Source of the DNA: Ophthalmolycus amberensis
Lineage: Eukaryota; Chordata; Actinopteri; Perciformes; Zoarcidae
Length of the DNA stretch: 64,000 nucleotides
NCBI GenBank assembly: GCA_024529925.1
Contig: JAFEUB010000801.1
Span: 496,001-560,000, forward strand
Direction: 5' to 3'
The position numbers and the translations under genes are program-made. The notes below the pieces were generated by a model. It was not told the DNA's origin. It searched no databases and saw nothing but the letters and a program-made list of their open reading frames with translations. Below are positions 1 through 11,500 of the stretch, in pieces (positions within the stretch are counted from its first letter, which is position 1; the number at the start of each line of letters is the position of its first letter).

Positions 1-1020
1 CTTTGGATCTGTCTTTAAAAGGGGATTTGGCTTTGAGAGGTTCGCTTTTGTGTCACAATTCAGCGGAGGCGAGGCAAGAAAGGGAGGAGGCGACAACGGA
101 GGGAAGAGGACGGCTTTCAGAGCTCTCAGGAAAAGTTTGTTGATGAAGTATAATATCACTGTATCTAAGAGTCGGGAGGTAATGAATTCTCCTGGTGAGT
201 TAAATTAGTCTCCGGATACTTTTCCTTGGGCTGAAAAACGCGGATGTGCACAGGAGAGGCCGGGCACGAGCTAAAAGCGGAAATCAACTTTCAACTATCA
301 ACTAAAAAGACCTTGCGGTCGCCATTGTTTAGCCACGCGGCAACGAGGTATAGCGGCGGCGGAGAGGGGAGGAGCGCGGTTCTGCAGGCGACGCCGCCTC
401 CTGCTCCAGATGTGGGATGAGGCACAGATGTGTGCTGGTTTAATTAGCCTTGCTAGAGGTGCTGCGGCATGATTACCCCCCCGAGAGAACGCCTGTCTCA
501 ACGCGTGTGTTTGCGTTTCCCAGTCGAGTTTGACGGCAGAGCGGAAGGAGGGGGGAAAGAATAACCATGTGTGTGGCTGCCGCTTGTGTTTGATTGAGAG
601 CAGCGGCGCCGACAGAGACGGGGACATTTTTTTTTTTGGAAGGGCGAGCAGGAGAACGAGGGGTAGCGTGCGCGCGTCTCTTTCATGAGGACGGACTAGA
701 AGACGGACTGTGTGTGCGCATCATTACGCGCCTGTCTGCTACGTCTCCACGCCGCTCAGGCTATTCCATCTGCCGAGCAAACCTGAATGACCTAGTTGGG
801 AGTGAAATGTGCCATAAAGGAGCGCTGATGGACGAGGGAGAACATGGCGCTAATGACACGGCGGCATCCACGCGGCTAACGAAGGCCCTCTCGCTGCGAG
901 CAGACACTATTAATGGGGTTTTTCCGTGGAGAGGCAACACGTCGCTCACGGCCCGTCAACATCGGAAAAAGCGACTTTCCGAAAAGTGCGGCTGACGACC
1001 GCACGTCCGATCGGGGAAGC
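1..1020. other. CpG-rich non-coding stretch, possible exon/promoter edge
   Basis: CpG dinucleotides are frequent from about 310 to 1020, for example in the runs of CG around 600-760 and 850-1015, unlike most of the window. A strong splice-donor-like sequence (CCTG then GTGAGT) lies at 191-200 on the plus strand, with the exon/intron break at 194/195. No reading frame here resembles a known protein. The stretch could be the downstream side of a first exon and CpG island whose gene lies to the left, or simply a CpG-rich patch. The functional reading is inference. Confidence 0.3.
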
Positions 1021-1766
1021 GGAAAAGTTCAGGAAAATGTCAGCTTTTGGAGATTTTGATGCAAAGAATGTCAAATGGGCTGGCTGATATTCGGGCCGTT
1101 TTATTCATGCCGCTTCAAGTATCTGGGTTAGTCCTGTAATCATGAAATCTCTTTGTGGGGAGAGTTGGTCTCACCAAGCGAATGTCTGCGAGAACGCACG
1201 AGCGTACACAAAGCACAGAGGCGCACAGGCGACAACACACAAACTGTGTCAAACTCCGGCAGTTGTACCCAAGTTAGACGAGTCTGAGACGCTGGTGTGT
1301 GATGTTAATGTGAAGGGAAATTAAGACGGGAGATGTTTTAATTAGCAGGGCCCAGGATACGTGCGGAAGCCTCTCTGCTGCCGCAATGAGAGGCTGAGAT
1401 GAGATATTTCTCACACGGTGAAATTCAAATTCAGTGAGAGGCAGAGAGAGATGGGCCGGGATGAAGGATGAGGGCTCACAAATAATACATTTAATGGATG
1501 GATGGATGGATATTGAGGTGAGAGCTGAGTGTGAGGCTTCAACAGAGGCGAGAGCATCCAGGAGCGAATGCGGAAGTAGTACGGTAACTGAAAAAGACTG
1601 TTTGTGCAAAGAACATAGTGTATACCTCTGTGTGTGGGTGTTTTTCCAAGCTATACTTGTGTGTATATTGTACTTTCTGATGCCTTAGTCCCGAGTACGC
1701 ACGAGAACCACTCGATCGGTCAGTATGCGCAGACACACATAAAAAAGCGTGTCTGAGCAGGTATGA

Positions 1767-1790
1767 ACACACACACACACACACACACAC
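1767..1790. repeat. (AC)12 microsatellite
   Basis: An uninterrupted run of AC dinucleotides, read directly from the sequence. Confidence 0.95.
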
Positions 1791-4052
1791 GTAGCTTGAA
1801 TAATAATAATTGGTTAAAGTGAGACGTCATTCGCCACAAACTGCATGTGGTTTTGCCTTTACAGTTTGCCAGGACAAATCATGTCCGAGTTCTCATCATA
1901 GAAAAATATTGTGTATTTTTATTCCATTCAAAAGTTCTTTCAATGCCATTCATTCATTTACCAAAACTTTTGAGGTCGTTTCAAGGCTCTTAAAGGCTAC
2001 TAGAGACCCTGACAGGCTCCTTGAGATCGGTTGCCTTAACTGCTCTTCCATCTCAACAGCGCGAGCAGAAACTGCCCCCAAAACTGCCTCCTGTGGACGC
2101 AAAGCCGACCCTGAACACAAGGCCGGAGAACTGAAAAGAGCGGCTTTTTTTTGCGCGTCACAGTGTCATAATTCTAAAATGAATGTGAGAGTTTGTCTAT
2201 TTCCAAACAGGGATTCTGATGAAATGGCCCCATAAAGACTGAAAAATGGCTTCTCAAAACAGTTTGCGTGAGCACAACTACCCGCCGTAGGTAAATGGAT
2301 CCCCTCCTGTGCACGGAGAGCAGCCCAGCATGCGTGCCTTTTCAAAACAAAGGAGTGAAACTGCTCTTGCATCTCGGCAAAGGGCCGACTCCCAGCCCCA
2401 AATATCCCAGACGGACAACAAACACTACAGTAGGTGTATCGTCTAACGCGTGCATGGGAATCCAAGCTGTATTGATCTGCGGGAACAACCCTCGAATACT
2501 GATGGCGACATAAATCAATAGCATGAAGCACCGGGGTCCTTCGGGAGATGAATTAAATGAAAGTTGATCTCACAGCATTGGCATTTGATTTGCATGCCAG
2601 CCTTCCATTGCAACACTACCTCGTTTTGAAGGCGCCGTCCATTACATCCTCTGTGAAATGTACGGCCGTCGATATGATTTCAACATGTTTTCAATTGAGG
2701 AGCCAAAATTAAATTGACGCCCAAATGAAATATGAGCACATCTGTTTACATCCACGAGCCACAGGCACACACACACACAACACAGAGACTCACAAACAGC
2801 CATTTGTGCTAATGACGCCATTACTTAAGTAAATTAATGTATAATTAGCAAATGCTTCTATGTCAACATACTTGTCTTCACATAACATATGGGCGGTATC
2901 AATGTCTGCACAATAGTGTTTTTGAGGAAATCAATTGATCTTCCTCGCTGTACGCAAATTGGTGGTTGAAAGGCAAATTCATCTATTAAGTGCTTAGCAT
3001 GATGACGCAAAGTCCTGCATATCTAGGGTTAAATACAAGTAGACAGTTCTCTCCCCTCAACTCTGTCATTTGTGTCTTTTCATCCCACGGGCCCAAACTT
3101 TTCACTTTTCGTCTTTGGTCAAGTCAACTGAAACCGTATCTCCGTCTTCACCTGGACGATTTACGATCCCCTCGCCTCCGTTCATTTAGTGGTCTGATCT
3201 TCTTGTCATAAAGCATGTGTGAAGCCAGCGGTGGGACGGAGGGACGGGGGGGGGATACCAATTTATGAGGGTGGGCAGTGTAGACAGAAACAGTTTTACA
3301 GCTCTGAGATTTATACCGAGCCCGCTCAGTTGCCGCTTTTTTCCTTTTCATTTTTTCCGGAGGGATGGTGGGGGTGGGGGCCGCTCTGTCATCCGACGGC
3401 TGCCTCAACCTTCACCTGTGACCCCCCCCCCCCTTTCCCACCTCTTCTTAAAGGTAATCTGTGTTTGCATCCAAGCCTCGGGGGGGCTCGGCTTGTATCA
3501 TTTAGGCAAACAGCGCTCGGCGTATCGTGTGCCATTTAAAGGGAACACGCGGGCTGTAAAGGGGAAGGTCAAGTTAATTTGAATTCAACGGAGGACAGAT
3601 TAACTTTCGAAGCCCTGTGAGGGGATGTTAAAAGGCTAAGAGTCTTTTTAATTTTATGTTTCACTGATCCGCGCTGCCGACATGACCTGTTGAAGGAGGA
3701 TGGAGATCGGGCTCGGCGGGCATGTAATGAAAAGCTGGCGCTTCCACAAAGACTACACCTGTCGGCCTGTATACCTTTCTGACTCCGTCCTCCATGACGC
3801 CTGAGAACATTTGGACTCATCTTCCGTTTTCGATTGCAGAAGTTTCTCTATTCCACCTCCAGTTAAAAGACTTTTTGTATCACACCTGGTAACAGCAGCG
3901 AGTGAGACAGAGGCCACAGAAGGGTAAATCAATCCACTTCCACCAAAACATAGAAAGTGGCTTACCGTTTCACCCCCAGCAGGATGCACAAATCCATTCC
4001 CACTCTTTCTGTTGTGCACCCACCCTCACTTTCTTTTCCTTTCGCCAGCACA

Positions 4053-4053
<1 letters not shown>

Positions 4054-4083
<30 letters not shown>
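4054..4083. repeat. CT-rich simple repeat
   Basis: CTCTCT runs with a TTT interruption. They generate artefactual Ser/Leu or Arg/Glu open frames on both strands. Confidence 0.9.
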
Positions 4084-4619
4084 CATGCCCTTCCTCCTTA
4101 CATCTAAGAAAAATCTGCACCTGGGAGTGTTTCGACAGCGCCTCACTCCTGTGAAGTTCAAAAGAGAAGTGTGTACCATCTCCCACGCTCGTTTCCGCCT
4201 CCTCCCTGGGTATCTGGGGGCACAGGTACGGAGGCAGAGAGGGCAGCGGTAGATAGAAATCCACTCTCTCATCATCCCTCCCTTAAAAGATATAAATCAC
4301 CATAAATGCATTGGGGGAACTACAAAGCACCACACTCCCTGGTTAAAAAAATGGCCATTATTATAATAGCAATAATGGGCAGCTACGGCCGAATACTTTC
4401 TGCTGGGGAAAACATCCCCTCCGATAATAACAGTTATTAGACGAAGCCATGATGCAGAGCTGCAAAGTTATTAAAAGAAGTACAATCACAAGATACATTT
4501 ATAGAAGGCTAAACCACTTATATTGTTAATTCACCAAATCCCCTCCTTTAAACTGTTAAATGCAACATAAACATGATGAAAAAGTTTTCCGAAATTGTTG
4601 CATCCAAATTGCTACTTAC

Positions 4620-4735
4620 TTAGTAGTCATATCAACTTTGTTGCCAGTTTATTAGGTACGAATAGCTATTGCTAAAACCATCGCAGTCTTATACAACAGT
4701 CCTAGAATACGTCCTTTTCAATGGGCTTTATTTAT
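4620..4735 (+). repeat. Fragment of a dispersed teleost repeat (TTTATTAGGTAC family)
   Basis: The stretch from 'ttgccagtttattaggtac' through 'cagtcttatacaacagtcct' resembles a repeat common in fish genomes that carries a 'TTATTAGGTACACCTA' motif followed by 'CAGTCTAATACAACAGTCCT'. The match is from memory. The copy is diverged and has no coding potential. Its class (DNA transposon or SINE) is not decidable here. Confidence 0.45.
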
Positions 4736-4740
4736 CATTC

Positions 4741-6655
4741 AGAATTATCACTGATGAATCCAATATGCGCCCAAACCAACGTATGAAAGTCCAGCAACAC
4801 GTGTCAATTCCCCATCGTTACATGCATACAGTCTTTTCAAAATAAATGTCCATTCGGTTCGGTTCAGGCAACAATAAGATACGATCGTATTTAGCAAAAC
4901 GGAGCAGAAAAAAACAACATGTTTCCCTCCTAGCTCTCATTGAGATTAAGAGCACAAAGCAACAAAAAATATATTTTGGAGGTAAGTTTCCACTCCAGAG
5001 GTGTAACAAAGTGGTTTATTCAGCAGATATCACATTCTCACACACACACACACACACACACACACCACACACATCCAAGCACTCAGTCAAACAAGCAGGC
5101 AATTATATTCGAAGTCACCCACCAAGTGGAGCATCATCCGGACCCGACTGTGCACATTCACACACAGCGATGTGCAGCGGGGTGAGCTGAGGACGCGCTG
5201 CAACCGATACAGAAAAACACACCCGAGACAGATGCATGCTCGCGTTCACTCCGTGACCTTTGGAGTGAAAAAGAGAGACAGCGAGAGGGAGCCTTGCTTT
5301 GCTCCGACTGTCTATTTTGAATTTGACGAGATCTTTGGTGGAGTTTGCGGTGCTTCCTTGCGCACTCTCCAGAGGACTTCATCGGCTGGAAGTTATATTT
5401 TCCCTCTAAAAGAACCATCGACATGTAGAAAGCATCACTCGCTGCTGGCCATAGAGAGAGCCCTGCCGGATACTGAAAACCATGATTTAGGACATGCAGA
5501 GTGACATGCAGTTTAATGCCGATTGAAAGGCGCTTCAAATTAGCGCTTGATTTAGTTAGGCAGCAGCTAATTACACAATAAACAGGGCGACTGCCTCCGA
5601 GCTGCGTTCTGCAGGCGTATGAAGGGCTTATGAAGTGCATTTCAATGGCGGGATTTATCTAAGATCAAACTGTTGGAGAAGGAGCTGCAAAATGTGGAGC
5701 AAATAAACAACAAAAAAACAAGAATCACGTAAACAATAACGCATAAAACATACAATCTCTCATTCTCTCTGCATTCGTGTTGGTCTTGCAGTAGAGATTG
5801 AGTAGAAAGAGTTGAGAGAAATAAGGTAATAAAAGGTCTCAAGGTGGAGAAGAAAGGGGAAAAACACACTTCCTTGCTCTCTGGCTGCCAGACCCCTCAG
5901 TCTCTTTGTGTTTCCTTCTGTCTCTCTTCCTCTTATACTCACAGACAAAAAGTCATCCAATCCCTTAGAGCATTGAGCCTGACAAAAAAAAGAAAGAAGA
6001 AAAGAGGATAAAAAACACTTATTTTTGATGGCTGCTTCAAAGACCATTACTGGCGCCTTTGAAAAGTCACCAAAGAGTCCTTCAAGTGTTGAAGAGCACA
6101 GTGAACAGGTTGCAAAGGGGTGAGGTAGCCACCCTCTTTCTTCTTCTCCTCCTTTTTTTCCTGCTTGCTCATTTATCTTGTTTCTGAGTTCAATGTTCGG
6201 GTAAGGTCTCTTTGCTCCAATTCACGGAATGCTACATTGGAAAAGGCCCTTTCCTGTTTCAGCATCAAAATGCAACCATGCACAAAGCCAGTTGGTTTTC
6301 TGGAACGCCGATCGCCCAACATCAGTGACCAACGTCCCCGATGCTCTTCTGGCCAATGGGAGCAATTCCCTGCAGCCAGGTTCCAAAGTCTTGTGGAGAG
6401 CCTCGTCAGGGCAGGAGATTGATGCCCATGGTTTGGAATGACGATCATATATACCAATATACCAAAACTTCATAAAGGTCCCATAACTTTACCTGCAAAC
6501 GTCTTTTAGGAAAATGATGAACATCTGATTCATGGAAAGAACTCCTTCAATCCGACTTTAGCTAATTGAAGAAATGTGCCAAAGAGCTGGCAAAGCTAGC
6601 TTCCAACCCAGGTGGTAGCTCCCTCTCATTAGCAGGAAACCTAATTATCGTCCTA
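4741..6655. other. Non-coding DNA without a recognisable gene
   Basis: Contains a CA microsatellite at 5039-5064 and A/T-rich stretches. The long minus-strand open frame at 5158-5640 has no recognisable domain and uneven composition, and is most likely chance. I see no RNA gene or complete element. Confidence 0.6.
5039..5064. repeat. (CA)13 microsatellite
   Basis: Uninterrupted CA run, followed by an imperfect CCACACACA extension. Confidence 0.95.
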
Positions 6656-6656
6656 G

Positions 6657-7589
6657 TTGAATACATTAAAATGTAAAAATCTATACTGTGTGATGCCACT
6701 AGCTCAGATTATGGAAAACAACAAAGTGTGTTATCATAATTATGCAGACGACACACAAATCTACATAACTATGTCACCAGGGGACTATAATCCCATACAA
6801 GGGCTGGGTAACTGCATTGAACAAATCAACAACTGGATGTGCCAGAATTTTCTTCAATTAAACAAAGATAAAACAGAAGTAATTGTTTTTGGTACCAAGG
6901 ACGAACAATTGAAAATCACCGCTCAGCTTCAGTCACTGATGTTAAAACCCACAAACCAAGCCAGAAATCTAGGTGTAGTTATGGATTCAGACCTCAACCT
7001 GAACAGCCATATCAAGACAATTACAAAATCAGCCTACTTATCACCTGAAGAATATATCAAGGATTAGAGGACTTATGTCTCAACAGGATTTGGAAAAACT
7101 TGTCCACGCATTTATCTTCAGCAGACTGGACTACTGTAACGGTGTGTTTACAGGTCTCTGTAAAAAGTCCGTCAGAAAGCTGCAGCTGATTCAGAACGCT
7201 GCAGCTCGAGTCCTCACTAAGACCAGGAGGGTGGATCACATCACTCCAGTTCTGAGGTCTTTGCACTGGCTTCCTGTCCAACAAAGAATTGACTTTAAAA
7301 TCCTGCTTTTGGTTTACAAAGCACTGAATGGTTTAGGTACCAAAATACATCTCTGATCTGCTGCTACCTTATGAACCATCCCGACCCCTCAGGTCAGTCT
7401 GGGACCGGTCTACTTTCTGTTCCCAGAGTCAGAACTAAACATGGAGAAGCAGCGTTCAGTTTTTCTGCTCCACATATCTGGAACAAAGTCCCAGAAAGCT
7501 GCAGGTCTGCTGAGACCCTCAGCTCATTTAAATCAAGATTGAAGACCTTTCTGTTTGCTGCTGCCTTTAATCGAACCACATTCAATTAA
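6657..7589 (+). pseudogene. L2-type LINE reverse transcriptase, C-terminal remnant
   Basis: The frame starting near 6657 carries the RT catalytic box YADDTQ at 6741-6758, then the NKDKTEV and NLGV-DS-L motifs typical of L2/CR1-type RT. The frame is lost near 7037-7040, where one extra base seems to be present. It resumes in another frame at about 7075 with the 'SRLDYCNG' and 'LHWLPV' motifs, shifts again near 7335-7345 and near 7393-7400, and ends at the TAA at 7587-7589 after a 'WNKVPES' and 'FKSRLKTFLF' block. With at least three frameshifts and no N-terminal half it cannot make a working enzyme. The clade assignment (L2 rather than Rex/CR1) rests on motif resemblance and the 3' tail. Confidence 0.85.
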
Positions 7590-7763
7590 TATATTAATCA
7601 ATTTCCTGCATTTCTGCATTTTACGAACTGAATTTTATTTCTTACACTGTTTCTTTAATTGTTTTTAAATCTCCTTTTCTTTTGCCTTATGTTTTGATGC
7701 TTTTAATGGTTTTATGTGAAGCACTTTGAATTACCTTGTTGTTGAAATGTGCTATACAAATAA

Positions 7764-7791
7764 ACTTGCCTTGCCTTGCCTTGCCTTGCCT
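7764..7791 (+). repeat. CTTGC pentamer tail of the LINE
   Basis: About five tandem CTTGC units directly follow the LINE 3' UTR. L2-type elements end in short tandem repeats instead of poly(A), and this tail marks the 3' terminus. Confidence 0.9.
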
Positions 7792-8039
7792 GTGTTGCTA
7801 ATGTGGGTACATTGCTATTTTTGTACCGTCTGTTTGGCAGATCTTGAAAGTCCTGCGAGTCATGTCCAAACAATAACATTTCGCCGGGGGCCCTGACCGC
7901 TAAACATTGTTCTCTGTCTGTTAAGCGGCCCGCCGAGCAGCCTCGCAAGCCCCCCATGCCCACAGCTGAAGCCTGCCATGGCGGGTCCGCTGTGGGCCGA
8001 GGGCCTCGCTTGGCAAAGCCACAATGTAGGGTTGACTGG
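7792..8039. other. Spacer between LINE and gypsy element
   Basis: About 250 bp of moderately GC-rich host sequence. No gene, repeat or element is recognised. It abuts the target site of the gypsy insertion. Confidence 0.5.
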
Positions 8040-8044
8040 ACCCA
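8040..8044. repeat. Target-site duplication, left copy (ACCCA)
   Basis: The five bases next to the left LTR equal those after the right LTR. This is the footprint of a staggered integrase cut of 5 bp, usual for Ty3/gypsy elements. Confidence 0.9.
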
Positions 8045-8499
8045 TGTCACGGGAGTTCACGGGTAGGACCCAAACGCAAGACCACAGGAGACAGAAGTTG
8101 ATATGAACAGGCTTTATTTCGAAGGTGCGTGAAGGTGTGGAGCCCGAGGTCCGACACCAGAGTAGGCAGATCGACGGCGTGAGTCCCGTGGCTCGACACC
8201 GGAGGCTGGCTTGACACCGGAGAGTTCGTAGATCGACCAGTAGTCGAGGCAGAAGACAATACGGACTGACACCCTAGGCCTGCCAAACCAGGGCTGATAT
8301 GCTGCCGGGTAACGAGCCAGATTGTCCGCAGCTGTGCATCCATCAGGGCGGTGGCAGTGGGAGGAGTCTGGAGGCAGGTCTGAGAACACACTTAAGCACA
8401 TGGCATAACACAACAAACAGGGGAATGACAGACACATGAGGAGAGGAGATCGGGAGGGAAACAGAGGTTAACACAATGGGTCAGACAGGGATCCTGACA
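8045..8499 (-). repeat. 3' LTR of the gypsy element
   Basis: A 455-bp terminal repeat starting TGTCACGGG and ending TCCTGACA on the plus strand. It is equivalent to 12884-13338 with a constant offset of 4839 bp and no difference that I can see by eye. On the element's own strand it contains a TATA-like CATATCA, the likely R start near 8271, and an AATAAA at 8113-8118. Open frames of 107-114 codons in the LTR appear identically in both copies and are not genes. Confidence 0.96.
8113..8118 (-). terminator. Polyadenylation signal AATAAA in the 3' LTR
   Basis: AATAAA on the minus strand, followed by the U/GU-rich stretch expected near a cleavage site. It lies about 155 bp downstream of the predicted R start, so the R region would be roughly 170-180 nt. 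The same hexamer lies at 12952-12957 in the 5' LTR. Confidence 0.7.
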
Positions 8500-8513
8500 G
8501 TACCCCCCCCTCA
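8500..8513 (-). other. Polypurine tract next to the 3' LTR
   Basis: On the minus strand the sequence TGAGGGGGGGGTAC runs into the 3' LTR. The purine run GAGGGGGGGG is the expected RNase-H-resistant primer for plus-strand DNA. Its first three bases, TGA, are also the pol stop codon, so the coding region and the priming site overlap. Confidence 0.8.
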
Positions 8514-11500
8514 ACGGGAGCCTCCAGGCGGTCTGCCAGTCTTGTCCGGGTGCAGGCGATGAAAATCCCGAATTAGAGTGGGGTCGAGGATCCTAGACCG
8601 GGGCACCCATGAGCGTTCCTCAGGACCGTATCCCTCCCAGTCCACGAGGTATTGGAAACCCCGACCCCGACGGCGAACATCCAAAAGTCTGTTGACCGTA
8701 TGCGCCGGGCCTCCGTCGATGAGTCGGGCGGGTGGTGGGGGTCTGGCCGGAGGGCACAGGGCAGAGGTGGACACCGGTTTGATCAGTGACACGTGGAACG
8801 TCGGGTGAATCCTCATGGATGAGGGGAGTTTCAGACGAACTGCGGAAGGGTTGATAATGGCCTGGACCTCAAAAGGACCGATGAACCGGGGAGACATCTT
8901 CCGGGATTCGGTCCGTAATGGGATGTCCTTGGCGGAGAGCCACACCATTTGACCGACCCGGTAATGTGGAGCAGGGATGCGGCGGCGATCCGCCAACCGC
9001 TTGTTTTGTTCCGCCGTGCGGAGAAGGGCGGCCCGGGTCTCCCTCCACACCTTCCTACAGCGACGAAGGTGGCGCTGAACTGAGGGAACGGCGACCTCCA
9101 CCTCCTGGGCGGGGAACAGAGGTGGCTGGTAACCCAGGGAGGCCTCGAATGGAGTGTGACCAGTCGCCGATGATGTATGGGAGTTGTGGGCATACTCCAC
9201 CCAAGGCAGGTGAGTACTCCAGCTGGAGGGATTCGATGCTGCCACGCAGCGGAGGGAGGCCTCGAGCTCCTGATTCAGTCTCTCTGTCTGCCCGTTGGAC
9301 TGGGGGTGGAACCCAGAGGACAGACTGATGGTTGCGCCGAGGGCCCGGCCGAAGGCTCTCCAGACCTGGGATATGAATTGCGGGCCTCGGTCTGACACAA
9401 TGTCCACAGGGATCCCATGCAGACGGAACACCTGGCTGACCATGATGTCAGCCGTCTCCTGAGCTGAGGGAAGCTTGGGCAGAGCGAGGAAGTGAGCCGC
9501 CTTGGAAAAGCGGTCAACCACCGTAACGATGACCGTGTTTCCTTGCGAGGGTGGCAGGCCTGTGACGAAGTCCAGGGCGATATGGGACCAGGGACGATGC
9601 GGCACTGGGAGGGGTTGCAGTAAGCCGGCGGGAGGTCGGTGTGACGCCTTATTGCGGGCACAGGTTGAGCAAGCGAGGACAAAGGCTCTGGTGTCTGCCT
9701 CCAGCGATGTCCACCAAAAAGTTCTCCGAAGCAGATCAATGGTGCGTCTGACGCCAGGGTGACAGGAGAACCGGGAGGTGTGCGCCCACTGGAGCACTTG
9801 GGAGCGCGCGGACAGGGGAACAAAGAGGCGGCCGGGAGGCCCGCCTCCGGGGTCTGGCTGGGTCCGGAGAGCGTCCTGCACCACTGATTCGATCTCCCAG
9901 GTGAGAGCGGCTGCCACACAGGTTGCAGGGAGGATGGTACCAGGACTGGAGGAGTGACCCTCGGGAGAGAACTGGCGAGAGAGAGCATCAGGCTTGGTAT
10001 TCTTGTGGCCTGGGCGGTAGGCGATGGTGAAGTCAAAACGGCCAAAGAATAATGACCACCGAGCCTGGCGAGAGTTTAACCGCTTGGCCGTCCGAATGTA
10101 CTCCAAGTTCCTATGGTCCGTCCAGACCACGAACGGATGAACAGCCCCCTCTAGCCAGTGTCTCCACTCCTCGAGAGCCAGTTTAATTGCCAGCAGTTCC
10201 CGGTTTCCAACGTCGTAGTTTCTCTCTGCTGGGTTCAACCGGCGGGAATAGTAGGCGCAAGGGCGAAACTTCGAGTCAGAGTCCGAACGTTGTAACAGGA
10301 TGGCCCCCACGCCTGTGTCAGAGGCGTCCACTTCAACAACGAACTGTCGGGTGTCGTCGGGCTGGATCAGGATGGGGGCGGAGGAGAACCGTTCCTTGAG
10401 GAGTTTGAATGCCTGACCGGCCGCCGGTGTCCAGACAAATATGGTCTTGGAAGAGGTGAGCCCAGTGAGTGGGGCTGCCAGCGTACTGTAGTTCCTGATG
10501 AAACGGCGGTAGAAGTTGGCAAACCCCAGAAACTGTTGAAGCTGCTTCCGGGAAGAGGGAGTCGGCCATTCAGTTACAGCCTTGACCTTTTCTGGATCTG
10601 TCCTCACTTGACCCTTCTCAATGATGAATCCCAGGAACTGAACTGAGGTCACATGGAACTCGCATTTCTCTGCCTTCACAAACAGCTTGTTCTCCAGTAG
10701 ACGCTGGAGGACCAACCGAACGTGGCGCTGATGCTCCTGAAGGTCCGCAGAATAGATGAGGATATCATCTATGTACACAAACACAAAACGGTTCAGGAAG
10801 TCCCGGAGTACGTCGTTCACCAACGCCTGGAAAACTGCTGGGGCATTGGTTAGTCCAAACGGCATGACCAAGTATTCGAAGTGACCAAGGGGGGTGTTGA
10901 ACCCCGTCTTCCACTCATCCCCCGCTCGGATCCGCACCAGGTGGTACGCATTGCGAAGGTCCAGTTTGGTGAAGATTGTGGCTCCAGACAGGGGTTCAAA
11001 CGCAGAATTAATCAGTGGCAGAGGGTACTTGTTCCGGGTGGTGATGCTGTTCAGACCCCGATAGTCGATGCAGGGCCGGAGGCTCTTATCCTTCTTAGAG
11101 ACAAAGAAGAATCCTGCCCCGAGTGGTGATGAGGACGAGCGGATGATTCCAGCCTTCAACGATTGTGAGATGTACTCCTCCATGGATGCCTTCTCAGGTC
11201 TAGACAGGTTATATAACCGACTGGAAGGGAGCGAAGCACCCGGGTGGAGGTCAATAGCGCAGTCGTAGGGACGGTGAGGTGGTAAGGAGAGGGCCCGAAC
11301 CTTGCTAAACACCTCCCCGATGTCATGGTAGGCGGTGGGCACGGAGGCGAGATCTGGCAAAGGCTCGTGGTAGCCCTGGGGAGGTCCTCCAGGGGGTAGC
11401 GCAGATCTTAGGCAGTTAGCATGACAGTAGGGGCTCCATGCGGCAATCCTCCCCGCCGCCCAGTCAATCCGAGGGTTATGGGTGGTGAGCCAAGGGTGGC

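Larger units (their letters stand above)
1021..4619. other. Non-coding DNA without a recognisable gene
   Basis: No open reading frame here has a recognisable domain. The stretch holds short GATG repeats near 1495-1512, an AC microsatellite at 1767-1790, a CT-rich tract at 4054-4083 and several short poly(G)/poly(C) runs near 3247 and 3422. The part around 2770-2860 is AT-rich with TAATTA-like motifs. Nothing else is supported. Confidence 0.6.
6657..7791 (+). mobile_element. 5'-truncated L2-type LINE remnant
   Basis: This is the 3' part of a non-LTR retrotransposon. It holds the C-terminal half of the reverse-transcriptase ORF, a short 3' UTR and a tail of CTTGC pentamers. The end 'gtgctatacaaataaacttgcc' followed by tandem CTTGC is what fish L2-type LINEs usually show (family knowledge). 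The 5' end starts inside the RT domain, so the endonuclease and N-terminal RT are missing, the normal result of incomplete target-primed reverse transcription. It ends about 250 bp before the gypsy element. The two are independent insertions, and their relative age is suggested only by decay: the LINE is frameshifted and the gypsy element is intact. Confidence 0.85.

Noticed and set aside
5158..5640. 160-codon minus-strand frame
   Set aside because: No recognisable domain, no splice or codon-use support, overlaps a plus-strand frame of similar length; chance.
8047..8437. Open frames of 114 and 107 codons on the minus strand inside the left LTR, repeated at 12886-13276
   Set aside because: They lie wholly in the LTRs, appear identically in both copies, and have no domain; chance frames in regulatory DNA.
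9275..10045. 256-codon frame on the minus strand within pol
   Set aside because: An alternative-frame shadow of the integrase coding region, with no motif of its own.
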